A stretch of DNA of 64,000 nt from JAILEN01 sp036723975 (GCA_036723975.1 DAIMGJ010000012.1:1-64000), one strand, 5' to 3'; positions 7,978-17,814 are shown, counted from the stretch's first letter. Notes: a model not told the origin generated them from the letters alone. A program made the numbers and translations.

Positions 7978-9126
7978 TTAAAAGAATTTTTTCTTTCCTT
8001 TTTTCTTTGAAGAATCACCGGATGGATTTTTCGGTCCATCCAAAGTGTTTCCCGTTTCAGCATCAAAAGCTTTAAGTGCCTCTTTTGCTTTTTCGTTTAA
8101 CTTCGTCGGTACATCAACAAGCAATGTAACGTAATGATCTCCACGCATATTGGAATTACGAAGAGAAGGAATTCCTTTGCCGCGAAGACGAATACGGGTG
8201 CCTGTCTGTGTTCCGGCTTTTACCTCATAAACAATCTGACCGTCAATGGTATCAATGATAACTTCACCACCTAATGCAGCTACCGCAAATGAAATCATAT
8301 GATCGGAATAAACATCATAATCACGACGGACAAAGGTCGGATGCTGGCGGACACGAACTTCCACCATCAAATCGCCACGTGGTCCACCGTTGATTCCCGG
8401 CTCACCTTTGTCGCGAATTCGAACGCGCTGTCCATGATCGATTCCTGCCGGAATAGACACAGAGATTTTTTTCTTTCTTGCCACATATCCGGTACCGTGA
8501 CAATCCACGCACTTGTCTTTGATCATCTGACCGCTTCCGGAACACTCCGGACATGTCGTAACGTTTTGTACTGTACCAAAGAACGACTGGGATGTGGTAA
8601 TAATCTTACCCTTACCGCCGCATCGGCTACAAGTGGTCTTTGATGTACCCGGTTTTGCACCGCTACCTTTACAGGTTGGACATTCATCTTTTAATACAAG
8701 TTCAATTTCTTTTTCGCAACCGAAAGCTGCTTCTTCAAAAGTAATCGTAACGGAAGTATGAATGCTTTGTCCCTTCATAGGACCATTGGAGGCACGACGT
8801 GCTCCACCGCCAAAGAAATCCCCAAAGATATCACCGAAGATATCGGAGAAGTCCATACCGGAGAAGTCGAATCCTCCTGCACCACCGGCTCCGCCTTCAA
8901 AGGCCGCATGGCCAAACTGGTCATACTGGCGACGCTTATCAGCATCGGAAAGCACTGCATAGGCCTCAGAAGCTTCTTTAAACTTTGCTTCTGCTTCCTT
9001 ATCTCCGGGATGCATATCCGGATGATACTTCTTTGCAAGCTTACGATATGCACTTTTAATCTGAGCTTCATCGGCGCCGCGATCGACGCCAAGAACCTCA
9101 TAATAATCACGTTTCTGTTCTGCCAT
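7978..9126 (-). CDS. dnaJ: Chaperone protein DnaJ
   Basis: Hsp40 co-chaperone that delivers clients to DnaK and stimulates its ATPase. In order: a J domain with the HPD tripeptide (KKYHPDMHP), a Gly/Phe-rich segment, a cysteine-rich zinc domain with all four repeats (CPTCKGSG, CSRCGGKG, CPECSGSG, CVDCHGTG), and the C-terminal substrate domains. 382 residues, full length. It lies ten bases after dnaK, is the last gene of the CIRCE operon, and is followed by a strong terminator. Confidence 0.97.
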   Translation of the reverse strand: MAEQKRDYYEVLGVDRGADEAQIKSAYRKLAKKYHPDMHPGDKEAEAKFKEASEAYAVLSDADKRRQYDQFGHAAFEGGAGGAGGFDFSGMDFSDIFGDIFGDFFGGGARRASNGPMKGQSIHTSVTITFEEAAFGCEKEIELVLKDECPTCKGSGAKPGTSKTTCSRCGGKGKIITTSQSFFGTVQNVTTCPECSGSGQMIKDKCVDCHGTGYVARKKKISVSIPAGIDHGQRVRIRDKGEPGINGGPRGDLMVEVRVRQHPTFVRRDYDVYSDHMISFAVAALGGEVIIDTIDGQIVYEVKAGTQTGTRIRLRGKGIPSLRNSNMRGDHYVTLLVDVPTKLNEKAKEALKAFDAETGNTLDGPKNPSGDSSKKKGKKKFF

Positions 9127-9136
9127 TTTTTAATCC

Positions 9137-11020
9137 TTAAACTTCCTTGAAGTCAGCATCTACGACATCATCGTTTGCTCCGGCATTAGAAGCCCCCTGA
9201 GCATTTGCTGCACCTGACATATCAGGACCTGCTCCGGCTGCATTCTGAGCTGCCTGCGCATTTTCATACATCTTCGCAAATACCTTCTGAGCTGACTCCT
9301 GTAATTTTTCCTGAGCAGCCTTAAGTTCAGCCACATCGGATTCAGACATTTCTTCTGCCTGTGGATGCTTATCAAGTAAATCCTTAACCTTCTGAATATC
9401 AGCTTCAACCTGAGACTTATCAGCAGCATCAAGGTTTGCACCAACTTCATCAAGTGCCTTCTGAGTCTGGAATACGAAAGAATCTGCATCGTTTCTTGCA
9501 TCGATTGCTTCTTTACGTTTCTTATCCTGTGCTTCGAATTCAGCAGCTTCTTTTACTGCCTTTTCGATTTCTTCATCAGACATATTGGATCCTGCAGTAA
9601 TTGTAATGTGCTGTTCTTTTCCGGTACCAAGATCCTTAGCAGATACATTTACAATACCGTTTGCATCAATATCGAAGGTAACCTCAATCTGAGGTACACC
9701 ACGACGTGCTGGTGGGATACCATCCAATCTGAACTGTCCAAGAGACTTGTTATCTCTTGCAAACTGACGCTCACCCTGAACAACGTTGATATCAACGGCT
9801 GTCTGGTTATCCTCTGCAGTAGAGAATACCTGAGACTTTTTGGTAGGAATGGTTGTATTTCTTTCAATCAATCTTGTAGCAACACCACCCATGGTCTCAA
9901 TTGAAAGAGAAAGCGGAGTAACATCAAGAAGTAAGATTTCACCTGCACCTGCATCTCCGGCAAGCTTACCACCCTGAATAGAAGCACCAAGGGCAACACA
10001 TTCATCCGGGTTCAATGTCTTGGAAGGCTCATGTCCTGTTAAAGCCTTTACCTTATCCTGAACTGCAGGAATACGTGTGGAACCACCAACCAATAATACC
10101 TTAGAAAGGTCAGAAGCGTTTAATCCTGCATCCTTTAATGCGTTCTGAACAGGAATTGCTGTTCTTTCAACCAAGTCATGTGTTAACTCATCAAACTTCG
10201 CACGAGTTAAATCCATATCGAAATGCTTCGGTCCTTCAGCGGTTGCTGTAATGAACGGAAGGTTAATGTTTGTGGTTGTTGCAGCAGAAAGTTCTTTCTT
10301 TGCTTTCTCAGCAGCTTCTTTTAATCTCTGAAGTGCCATCTTATCGGTAGATAAGTCAACGCCCTCTTTTGCCTTAAACTCTGCAAGCATCCAGTCTGTA
10401 ATCTTCTGGTCGAAGTCATCACCACCAAGACGGTTATCACCTGATGTAGAAAGTACTTCGATTACGCCATCACCGATTTCAATGATAGAAACATCGAATG
10501 TACCACCACCAAGGTCGTATACCATGATCTTCTGCTCATTTTCATTATCCAAACCATAAGCCAAAGCTGCTGCTGTCGGCTCGTTGATAATACGCTTTAC
10601 ATCAAGGCCTGCAATCTTACCGGCATCCTTTGTTGCCTGACGCTGAGCATCGTTAAAGTAAGCAGGAACAGTAATAACTGCTTCTGATACAGGTTCACCA
10701 AGATAGTTCTCTGCATCACCCTTTAACTTCTGAAGAATCATTGCAGAAATCTGCTGTGGAGAATAATTCTTTCCGTCGATGGTACGTCCGTTGGATGTAC
10801 CCATATCTCTCTTGATAGAAGAAATGGTGTTCTCAGCATTTGTTACTGCCTGACGTTTTGCAGGCTCACCGATTAAACGCTCACCATTTTTTGTAAATGC
10901 TACGATAGAAGGAGTTGTTCTTGATCCTTCCTGGTTTGCAATAACGGTAGGCTTACCACCTTCCATAACAGCCACACAGCTGTTGGTTGTTCCTAAATCA
11001 ATACCAATAATCTTTCCCAT
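9137..11020 (-). CDS. dnaK: Chaperone protein DnaK
   Basis: Hsp70 chaperone. The N-terminal ATPase domain starts with GIDLGTTNSC and includes NEPTAAALAYG and DLGGGTFDVS. The interdomain linker LLLDVTPLSL leads into the substrate-binding domain and lid, ending in the usual acidic DVVDADFKEV tail. 627 residues. The start is the ATG at 11020, because GGAGG lies eight bases upstream of it; an ATG five codons earlier overlaps that ribosome-binding site. Third gene of hrcA-grpE-dnaK-dnaJ. Confidence 0.97.
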   Translation of the reverse strand: MGKIIGIDLGTTNSCVAVMEGGKPTVIANQEGSRTTPSIVAFTKNGERLIGEPAKRQAVTNAENTISSIKRDMGTSNGRTIDGKNYSPQQISAMILQKLKGDAENYLGEPVSEAVITVPAYFNDAQRQATKDAGKIAGLDVKRIINEPTAAALAYGLDNENEQKIMVYDLGGGTFDVSIIEIGDGVIEVLSTSGDNRLGGDDFDQKITDWMLAEFKAKEGVDLSTDKMALQRLKEAAEKAKKELSAATTTNINLPFITATAEGPKHFDMDLTRAKFDELTHDLVERTAIPVQNALKDAGLNASDLSKVLLVGGSTRIPAVQDKVKALTGHEPSKTLNPDECVALGASIQGGKLAGDAGAGEILLLDVTPLSLSIETMGGVATRLIERNTTIPTKKSQVFSTAEDNQTAVDINVVQGERQFARDNKSLGQFRLDGIPPARRGVPQIEVTFDIDANGIVNVSAKDLGTGKEQHITITAGSNMSDEEIEKAVKEAAEFEAQDKKRKEAIDARNDADSFVFQTQKALDEVGANLDAADKSQVEADIQKVKDLLDKHPQAEEMSESDVAELKAAQEKLQESAQKVFAKMYENAQAAQNAAGAGPDMSGAANAQGASNAGANDDVVDADFKEV

Positions 11021-11048
11021 GATTTTGTCCTCCATTTACTCTTTCTTA

Positions 11049-11666
11049 TTATTGAACAACCGCTACCATAGAATGTCTTACTACAGTATCGCGGTACATA
11101 TATCCTTTTTGCAATTCCTGTGCAACAATTCCGGATTCGTATTCCTCGGATTCTACCTGCATTACCGCATTATGGAAGTCCGGATTAAATTCCTGACCGA
11201 CAGCTTCGATTGGTTTTACCCCTGCTTCTTCCAAAGCAGTCATCATCTGTTTGTAAACCATCTTCATTCCGTCGCCAAATGCATCGCCTTCCTGCACTCC
11301 GGCAAGGCCACGTTCGAAGTTATCTACCACCGGAAGAATCTTTTCTACGATGGTTTTTGCACCCATGTCATACATCTGTGCTTTTTCTTTTTCGGAACGG
11401 GTTCTGAAATTTTCAAACTCAGCAAGCTGACGTTTTACACGATCAGTTAACTCTTCGATTTGCTCATCACGCTTATCTTTCTTCTTGCCGGCTTTCTTTT
11501 TATCTTTGGAAGCCTCTTCCTTTTTTTCTTCTGCCTTTTCTTCAGCAGGCTTGGCAGTTTCTTTTGTTTCTTCTGCCTTAGGCTCATTCGTTTCTTTTGT
11601 TTCTTCTGCCTTAGGCTCATTCGTTTCTTTTACTTCTTTGGTTTCGAAGTTTTCCATTTCAGCCAC
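11049..11666 (-). CDS. grpE: Nucleotide exchange factor GrpE
   Basis: ADP/ATP exchange factor for DnaK. The C-terminal two thirds hold the GrpE fold: a long coiled-coil helix (RDEQIEELTDRVKRQLAEFENFR) and the beta-domain ending GYMYRDTVVRHSMVAV. The first 60 or so residues are a Lys/Glu-rich low-complexity tail containing a direct repeat of the 11-mer ETNEPKAEETK, which is encoded by a 33-bp tandem duplication (11558-11623). The start is GTG with AAAGGTGG seven bases upstream. 205 residues; the tail makes it slightly longer than most GrpE proteins. Confidence 0.95.
   Translation of the reverse strand: MAEMENFETKEVKETNEPKAEETKETNEPKAEETKETAKPAEEKAEEKKEEASKDKKKAGKKKDKRDEQIEELTDRVKRQLAEFENFRTRSEKEKAQMYDMGAKTIVEKILPVVDNFERGLAGVQEGDAFGDGMKMVYKQMMTALEEAGVKPIEAVGQEFNPDFHNAVMQVESEEYESGIVAQELQKGYMYRDTVVRHSMVAVVQ
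11558..11631. repeat. 33-bp tandem duplication within grpE
   Basis: Two exact 33-bp copies (11558-11590 and 11591-11623) plus an eight-base partial third. The unit is 11 codons, so copy number can change without a frameshift. It encodes the charged N-terminal tail of GrpE. Confidence 0.9.
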
Positions 11667-11684
11667 GACATCGCCACCTTTCTA

Positions 11685-12725
11685 TTATTTTTCATTAAAC
11701 TCAATCATTTGATCCAGCTGATGTTTCAAATGATTTAAATTGTCCATAACGTTTTTGTAATCCATACGCTTTGGACCGATGATACCAATGGTACCCTTCA
11801 CGCCTTCCCCTAATTCATAGGTGGCGGTTACCACAGAGCAATCCTTCATTGTCTGGATTGGAGACTCATCACCGATATATACCTGAATACCGGTTCCGGT
11901 CTTATCCCCTGTGGTTTCAATATCAGAAATCAGCTGCTTTAATTCATCCTTTTCTTCAAAAGTAGAAATAAATTCGCTTGCCTTTCTCGAATCTGCAAGT
12001 TCCGGATATTTAAAGATGTTTGTTGCACCTGAAGTGTAAATCTCTGTTTCTTCCTCACTGATTGTTTCAGCGATGGAGGAAAGCACCTCTTCTATGATAT
12101 CCGCAAACTCACTGGCCTGCGCCTTCATATTGGAAATCAAAGCCAAATTAATATCTGCTACCGTAAGTCCATTTAAATGGGTATTCAACAGCATATTCAG
12201 CTTCAACATGTTCTCATTGCTAAGCGGAGATGAAACATCAATCAGTTTATTCTTTACAATGTTTCCGCTCATCATAACTACGGATAACACCTGATTCTCA
12301 TTTACCTGAGAAAGCTGAACAAACTTAACTTTCGTCCCAGAAATCGCCGGTGCGGAAATCATGGTGGCATACTGTGTATTATTCGCAAGTACTTTTACAA
12401 CCTGCTTCAACAGATTTTCCATCTTTTCCGTACGTTCAATCATCAAATCCTTTATGTCGGTTACTTCCTGCTCTTTTTCAGAAATCAAATGATCCACATA
12501 GAATCGATAACCTTTGTCGGAAGGAATACGGCCGGCTGAGGTATGGGGCTGAATAATATAGCCAAGCTCCTCTAAGTCGCTCATCTCGTTTCGAATGGTT
12601 GCGGATGAAAGATTCAAATCCGAGCTCTTGGAAATGGTACGACTTCCTACCGGTTCTCCGGTTTCCATATAGTTTTGAATGATTGCATTTAAAATCTTAA
12701 CTTTTCTCTCGTCTAATTCTTCCAT
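11685..12725 (-). CDS. hrcA: Heat-inducible transcription repressor HrcA
   Basis: Repressor of class I heat-shock genes; it binds CIRCE and responds to GroEL. An N-terminal winged helix (LDERKVKILNAIIQNYMETGEPVGS, then SSATIRNEMSDLEELG and the HTSAGRIPS wing) precedes the dimerisation and insert domains; the C-terminus contains IGIIGPKRMDY. The open frame extends to an ATG at 12767, but that codon lies inside the CIRCE element. The ATG at 12725 has AAAGG upstream and gives a normal 346-residue protein starting MEELDERK, so I take it as the start. First gene of the operon. Confidence 0.93.
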   Translation of the reverse strand: MEELDERKVKILNAIIQNYMETGEPVGSRTISKSSDLNLSSATIRNEMSDLEELGYIIQPHTSAGRIPSDKGYRFYVDHLISEKEQEVTDIKDLMIERTEKMENLLKQVVKVLANNTQYATMISAPAISGTKVKFVQLSQVNENQVLSVVMMSGNIVKNKLIDVSSPLSNENMLKLNMLLNTHLNGLTVADINLALISNMKAQASEFADIIEEVLSSIAETISEEETEIYTSGATNIFKYPELADSRKASEFISTFEEKDELKQLISDIETTGDKTGTGIQVYIGDESPIQTMKDCSVVTATYELGEGVKGTIGIIGPKRMDYKNVMDNLNHLKHQLDQMIEFNEK

Positions 12726-12756
12726 AGACACCTTTTTCCCTGCTGTACTCCCTCTG

Positions 12757-12783
12757 TTAGCACTCATAAAAATAGAGTGCTAA
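12757..12783 (-). promoter_or_regulatory. CIRCE operator
   Basis: An exact match to the consensus TTAGCACTC-N9-GAGTGCTAA, the HrcA binding site, in the 5' leader of hrcA between promoter and start codon. It predicts autoregulation of hrcA-grpE-dnaK-dnaJ. Confidence 0.97.
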
Positions 12784-12797
12784 TATCTTCAAAAGAT

Positions 12798-12826
12798 AAT
12801 TTAGCACCCTGAAACTACTTTGTCAA
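12798..12826 (-). promoter_or_regulatory. Sigma-A promoter of the hrcA operon
   Basis: TTGACA (12821-12826), a 17-base spacer and TAAATT (12798-12803) on the minus strand. Transcription would start just upstream of the CIRCE. The -10 region also overlaps a single CIRCE-like half site (TTAGCACCC on the plus strand, 12801-12809). Confidence 0.75.
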
Positions 12827-12849
12827 CTATATATTTGTTGTACCTGCCA

Positions 12850-14007
12850 TTAATCCAGCAAAAATTCTGCCATTACACGATTTGCCACATCCATGCCTTT
12901 TTCCGTCAAAAAGATTCTGCCCTCCGCCACTTTCAAAAGACCGAGTTTTTCATTCTTTTTGATCACCTTATCGTACAGTCCTTCCACTGTATTGCCGAAG
13001 GTTTCATAAAAATCACGTCGATTGATTCCCTGATTCATACGAAGTCCGAGATACATATACTCACTGATGGCATCTCGCTTGGAAAGTTCGATTTCTTCCA
13101 CTCGGGGAGACTCATCGGACTCCAATCGTTCGATATACTTTAAAAGGTTTCGCTCATTGGAATAACGAACCTCATCAACAAGCGATGCTGCTCCAAGCCC
13201 CACACCCAAATATGGTACTCGCTTCCAATAGCCGATATTGTGGATACATTCTTTTCCGTCTTTGGCAAAGTTGGAAATCTCATACTGATGATAGCCTGCT
13301 TCTTCCAACATCACCTGTGCGTTTTTAAGAAGTTCGTACTCCTGATCCAAATCCGGTAATGCCAACGTATCCAAATCTTTTTCGCGACGTTCCACATCCT
13401 CCCGGAATTTTTCGTAAAACTCTGTACCCTCTTCAATAATCAAAGAATACAAAGAAATATGTTGTGGTTTTAAATGAATCACTTTCTTTACCGAATTGGA
13501 AAGCTTATTCCATGTCTGATACGGCAAACCGCTCATTAAATCTACGTTAATGTTCTCAAATCCTGCAAGTTGTGCTTCACGATAGGTCTGCTCAAATTTT
13601 TTAAAATCATGAACGCGACCAAGCAGTTCCAATTCATCATCATTGGCAGACTGCAAGCCGATAGAAAGACGATTTACCCCCAAGTGACGGTAAATCTTAA
13701 AAGCTTCCACACTTCCAGTACCCGGGTTACACTCCATGGAAAATTCCGCATTCTTTGCCACACGGAAGTTTTCAAAAATCGCATTTATAATACGTTGCAT
13801 AAAGACGACTTCCAAATAAGTAGGTGTCCCTCCACCGATATAAACAGATGTTATAGTTTCGTCCGCAAAACGCTCTTTATAGCTTTCAATTTCAGAAATC
13901 AATGCGTAGGTGTAACGCTCCCGAAGTTTTACATCGTAGTTTCCGGAAAGGAAGTCACAGTATTTACATTTTTGTACGCAAAATGGAATGTGCACATATA
14001 ATTCCAT
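12850..14007 (-). CDS. hemW: Radical-SAM heme chaperone HemW
   Basis: HemN-like radical-SAM protein of the HemW clade, which binds heme and is thought to deliver it, rather than oxidising coproporphyrinogen. The N-terminus reads MELYVHIPFC, followed by CVQKCKYCDF, the three-cysteine cluster motif; HemW rather than HemN is indicated by CDF after the motif and by the gene order lepA-hemW-hrcA. The C-terminal HemN_C region is present. The ATG at 14007 has AGGGGAGG at six bases; the GTG three codons upstream overlaps that site. 385 residues. Confidence 0.93.
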   Translation of the reverse strand: MELYVHIPFCVQKCKYCDFLSGNYDVKLRERYTYALISEIESYKERFADETITSVYIGGGTPTYLEVVFMQRIINAIFENFRVAKNAEFSMECNPGTGSVEAFKIYRHLGVNRLSIGLQSANDDELELLGRVHDFKKFEQTYREAQLAGFENINVDLMSGLPYQTWNKLSNSVKKVIHLKPQHISLYSLIIEEGTEFYEKFREDVERREKDLDTLALPDLDQEYELLKNAQVMLEEAGYHQYEISNFAKDGKECIHNIGYWKRVPYLGVGLGAASLVDEVRYSNERNLLKYIERLESDESPRVEEIELSKRDAISEYMYLGLRMNQGINRRDFYETFGNTVEGLYDKVIKKNEKLGLLKVAEGRIFLTEKGMDVANRVMAEFLLD

Positions 14008-14032
14008 AACACGCACCTCCCCTTATTCAATA

Positions 14033-15844
14033 TTATTCTTCATCGAGTTTTAAAACACTCATAAATGCTTCCTGCGGGATCTCAACATTTCCTACCTGAC
14101 GCATTCTCTTTTTACCCTCTTTTTGCTTTTCCAGAAGTTTCTTCTTTCGGCTGATATCACCACCATAGCACTTGGCAAGGACATCCTTTCGCATGGCCTT
14201 TACGGTTTCACGGGCAATAATCTTTGAGCCAACGGCTGCCTGAATCGGAATTTCAAATAAGTGACGCGGAATTTCCTGTTTTAACTTTTCGCACATCTTT
14301 CTTCCGCGCTCATATGCCGTATCCTTAAATACGATAAAGGAAAGGGCATCCACCATCTCGTGATTAATCAAAATATCAAGTTTCACAAGCTCGCTTCGCT
14401 CATAGCCACGCATTTCATAATCAAAGGATGCATAGCCGCGGGAACGACTCTTTAAAGCATCAAAGAAATCATAAATAATCTCATTAAGCGGAAGAACATA
14501 TTTAAGAAGTGCTCTGGTTTCTTCCATATATTCCATGGAAACATAAATACCGCGGCGCTCCTGACACAAATCCATAATAGATCCGATGTAGTCCTTCGTT
14601 ACCATAATCTCCGCATCCACCATAGGTTCTTCCATATAATCTATCTCGGAAGGGTCCGGTAAGTTCGATGGGTTGGTAAGCTCTATCATGGTACCGTCGG
14701 TTTTGTATACGCGATAGACAACGCCGGGAGCCGTTGTAACCAAATCAAGGTTATACTCTCTCTCCAAGCGCTCCTGAATCACATCAAGATGCAACAGTCC
14801 AAGGAAACCACAGCGGAATCCAAATCCCAAAGCAATGGAGGTCTCCGGCTCATACTGCAATGCCGCATCGTTAAGCTGCAACTTTTCCAACGCATCTCGA
14901 AGATCCGGATACTTTGCACCGTCTGCCGGATACATACCGCAGTACACCATAGGGTTCACTTTCTTGTATCCCGGAAGTGCTTCCTTACAAGGATTTGAAA
15001 CGGAAGTCACCGTATCTCCCACGCGAGTGTCCCGAACATTTTTAATGGACGCGGTCATATACCCTACCATACCGGCAGATAATTCATCACACGGAATAAA
15101 CTGACCCGCTCCGAAATAACCAACCTCAACGACATCAAATTCGGCACCGGTGGCCATCATTTTAACCTTATCTCCGGCTTTGATGGTACCTTCTTTGATT
15201 CGGAAAAATACAATAACTCCCACATAAGGATCGTAAAGGGAATCAAATATCAATGCCTGAAGCGGTGCATCCTTATCTCCGGTGGGAGCCGGAAGTTTTT
15301 CAATAATCTGTTTTAATACTTCATCAATATTTAATCCCGTCTTTGCGGAAATCTGCGGTGCATCCTCTGCTTCCAAACCGATCACATCTTCGATTTCATC
15401 AATAACACGCTTTGGATCCGCACTTGGAAGATCGATTTTATTAATAACGGGAAGCACTTCCAAATCGTGATCCAATGCTAAATACACATTAGCAAGGGTC
15501 TGTGCTTCAATTCCCTGTGCAGCATCCACAACCAAAATAGCACCATCACATGCTGCCAACGAACGGGAAACTTCATAATTGAAATCCACGTGTCCCGGAG
15601 TATCAATCAGATTTAAAACATATTCTTCTCCCTCGGTTGTTTTGTAAATCAAACGAACCGCCTGGGATTTAATCGTAATTCCTCTTTCTCTTTCCAAGTC
15701 CATATTATCAAGAACCTGAGACTGCATCTCACGCTCGGTTAAAAGGCCGGTACGTTCAATCAATCGATCCGCAAGGGTTGATTTTCCATGATCAATATGG
15801 GCTACTATACAAAAATTTCTAATCTTACTTTGGTCAATGGCCAT
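14033..15844 (-). CDS. lepA: Elongation factor 4 (LepA)
   Basis: Ribosome-associated translational GTPase involved in initiation and elongation quality control. The G domain has G1 AHIDHGKST, the GITIKS effector, DTPGHVDF and NKIDLPSA; domains II, III and V follow, and the LepA-specific C-terminal domain ends near the Lys-rich GGDISRKKKLLEKQKEGKKRM. 603 residues, standard length. Its ATG overlaps the stop of the upstream GGDEF gene by one base (TAATG), with CGGAG five bases before the ATG, so the two are likely translationally coupled. Confidence 0.97.
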   Translation of the reverse strand: MAIDQSKIRNFCIVAHIDHGKSTLADRLIERTGLLTEREMQSQVLDNMDLERERGITIKSQAVRLIYKTTEGEEYVLNLIDTPGHVDFNYEVSRSLAACDGAILVVDAAQGIEAQTLANVYLALDHDLEVLPVINKIDLPSADPKRVIDEIEDVIGLEAEDAPQISAKTGLNIDEVLKQIIEKLPAPTGDKDAPLQALIFDSLYDPYVGVIVFFRIKEGTIKAGDKVKMMATGAEFDVVEVGYFGAGQFIPCDELSAGMVGYMTASIKNVRDTRVGDTVTSVSNPCKEALPGYKKVNPMVYCGMYPADGAKYPDLRDALEKLQLNDAALQYEPETSIALGFGFRCGFLGLLHLDVIQERLEREYNLDLVTTAPGVVYRVYKTDGTMIELTNPSNLPDPSEIDYMEEPMVDAEIMVTKDYIGSIMDLCQERRGIYVSMEYMEETRALLKYVLPLNEIIYDFFDALKSRSRGYASFDYEMRGYERSELVKLDILINHEMVDALSFIVFKDTAYERGRKMCEKLKQEIPRHLFEIPIQAAVGSKIIARETVKAMRKDVLAKCYGGDISRKKKLLEKQKEGKKRMRQVGNVEIPQEAFMSVLKLDEE

Positions 15845-17736
15845 TATATATCTCCGTTTTTCTTTTTTTGTTTTTCTTCATACATGCGATCATCCGCAAT
15901 CTTAAGCACCTGATCCGCAGTAAATTCATCATTTGGCGAAATTTCAAGCAATCCGATTGATACCTTTATATCAAAAGGATACTGTCGAAGCATATTCATT
16001 TTTCCGACTTCTTTTTTTATCAGTTCGGAAAATGACTCTTCCTTCTTTTCACAAAGAACAGCAAATTCATCTCCGCCAAATCGCATGGCAATAAAGTTGT
16101 GTTCATTATACTTGTGCTTGTATGCCAAATCCATCATGGCTTTTGACAACGTCATAAGGCACTGATCCCCGGCACCATGGCCGAACTCATCATTGATTTT
16201 TTTCATGTCGTCTACATCAATAAACATAAACTCAAGCAAGCCACCGGCATCCAGCACATACTCTTTCACCGGAAGTGCATGGTCTGTAAATCCGTAACGA
16301 TTAAACAATCCGGTTAACGGATCTCTGTCAGCTTTTTCTCCCAATGCCTTGTTTAGTTTTTCCAAACAAACCTTTTTTCGCATATTATCCATAGCCATGG
16401 CATAATAGCTTAAAGGTCGTCTGATCTGGCGGCGCACCACGGAAGGAGGAAAATCTTTTAATGCCACATAGCCGATGGGCTCCTCCATAAAATGAATGGG
16501 ATAAAACAACCAAATACGGGCAGAATCATGAATTTCCTGTGGAACAAGTTCCTTTGTATTAAAGGTCTGATAAACATGGTACTTCTCATCCACCATCACA
16601 CGATTATCATTGCAAACCACCAAATCCACCAAATGCATATCATCATGGTTCATGCTACGATTCCCTTCCAAAAGAGAGGTAAAGTAGGAATGATGAATGA
16701 ATACATACAGATTCTCTATATTAAATACCGATAAATAATTCTCAACCGACTGAAAAAGATCGTACACGGATTCTGCGCTGAAAAACTCATTATTCATCCG
16801 ATCCAGTTCCACTTCCACTGCTGATAAATGCATGGACATGGAAGTGTAATTTCGGCGAAATGTCTTAACATTTTCATCTGAATGAGCTTTACAACCACAG
16901 GATTCGCGAATCAAAAGCTGATGATCGGAGAACAAAACACTCTGATGAGGCTTATGATCAATCTCCGCAATCACATTTTCCAATGCATCCATAATCATAC
17001 GGTTGTAATCGCGGGATACCGTGGTAATGGAAGGTGAAAAAATACGAGAATTTTCGCTATCGTCAAATCCGGTAATAATTACATCCTCAGGGACACGCAC
17101 GCCGCCGGAAACCAATTGTTGGGCAACACCGATGGCCATATCATCATTGGCACAAATAATCGCATCCGGAAGCTGATCCTTGCTGTGGCGAAGTAAACGC
17201 TCTGCAATTGATATACCGGACCGCATAGTCCAATCACCTTTTTCATATGACACATAATCAGACAAATCATATCGCCCCGTCACGTCGGTAAAGGCCTGCT
17301 TACGAATATCCGCTTCGTACCCTTTTGGTCCATCCACATAAAGAATCTTTTGGGCATGATGCACCGTTACCACGTGTTCCACCATTTGACAAAAAGAATG
17401 ATAATTGTCGGTACCCACCTGAATCGTGTTTTCCAAAGGAACGTTTATACTGACAACCGGAATGTTGGCATTGCGTGCAAGAGCTATCACACGCTCTCTG
17501 GCTGTATCCGCATGAATCTGAGATGCCATAATAACAGCGCCGTCATAACGCTTAAAATCCGGAAGTTTATAGATATCGTATTCGCCAATAACATTTCCCT
17601 CTTCCACCAATCCTCCGAAACAGGAAAAGATATCGATGGAAAAGTCCAATAGCTTTTCTGCATCATAGATAGCCGCATAGATTCTTTGGGCGATCTCCGA
17701 ATTCCAATCTGATGTTAAAAATATTATTTTTTTCAC
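15844..17736 (-). CDS. Diguanylate cyclase with periplasmic-binding-like sensor domain
   Basis: A predicted cytoplasmic sensor/diguanylate cyclase of 630 residues. The first ~270 residues resemble the LacI/GalR effector-binding fold (MKKIIFLTSDWNS, PDAIICANDDMAIGVA, DVIITGFDDSENSR), without the HTH of LacI proteins and without a signal peptide or membrane segment. A middle region of unknown type follows (about 290-460), then a GGDEF domain with DPLTGLFNR and the active site RFGGDEFAVL (GGDEF at 554-558). No RxxD inhibitory site is visible just before it. Start GTG with AGGTGG upstream. It is followed directly by lepA with a one-base overlap. Ligand unknown; a sugar is a guess from the fold. 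Confidence 0.88.
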   Translation of the reverse strand: MKKIIFLTSDWNSEIAQRIYAAIYDAEKLLDFSIDIFSCFGGLVEEGNVIGEYDIYKLPDFKRYDGAVIMASQIHADTARERVIALARNANIPVVSINVPLENTIQVGTDNYHSFCQMVEHVVTVHHAQKILYVDGPKGYEADIRKQAFTDVTGRYDLSDYVSYEKGDWTMRSGISIAERLLRHSKDQLPDAIICANDDMAIGVAQQLVSGGVRVPEDVIITGFDDSENSRIFSPSITTVSRDYNRMIMDALENVIAEIDHKPHQSVLFSDHQLLIRESCGCKAHSDENVKTFRRNYTSMSMHLSAVEVELDRMNNEFFSAESVYDLFQSVENYLSVFNIENLYVFIHHSYFTSLLEGNRSMNHDDMHLVDLVVCNDNRVMVDEKYHVYQTFNTKELVPQEIHDSARIWLFYPIHFMEEPIGYVALKDFPPSVVRRQIRRPLSYYAMAMDNMRKKVCLEKLNKALGEKADRDPLTGLFNRYGFTDHALPVKEYVLDAGGLLEFMFIDVDDMKKINDEFGHGAGDQCLMTLSKAMMDLAYKHKYNEHNFIAMRFGGDEFAVLCEKKEESFSELIKKEVGKMNMLRQYPFDIKVSIGLLEISPNDEFTADQVLKIADDRMYEEKQKKKNGDI

Positions 17737-17814
17737 GATTTTCTTCCACCTAAAAACAGATAATCATACACATTCATGTTACCTATTTCCTCGGTAGCAT
17801 GTCAAGTGATTTTA

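Noticed and set aside
8775..9501. Long alternative frames within dnaJ and dnaK on the same strand
   Set aside because: Both parent genes are clearly intact; the alternatives are a by-product of codon composition.
11558..11631. Possible CRISPR-like repeat
   Set aside because: Two adjacent coding repeats without spacers. No CRISPR array is seen anywhere in the window.
12725..12767. Upstream ATG of hrcA at 12767
   Set aside because: It lies inside the CIRCE operator and gives a 14-residue extension not typical of HrcA; the ATG at 12725 has a ribosome-binding site.
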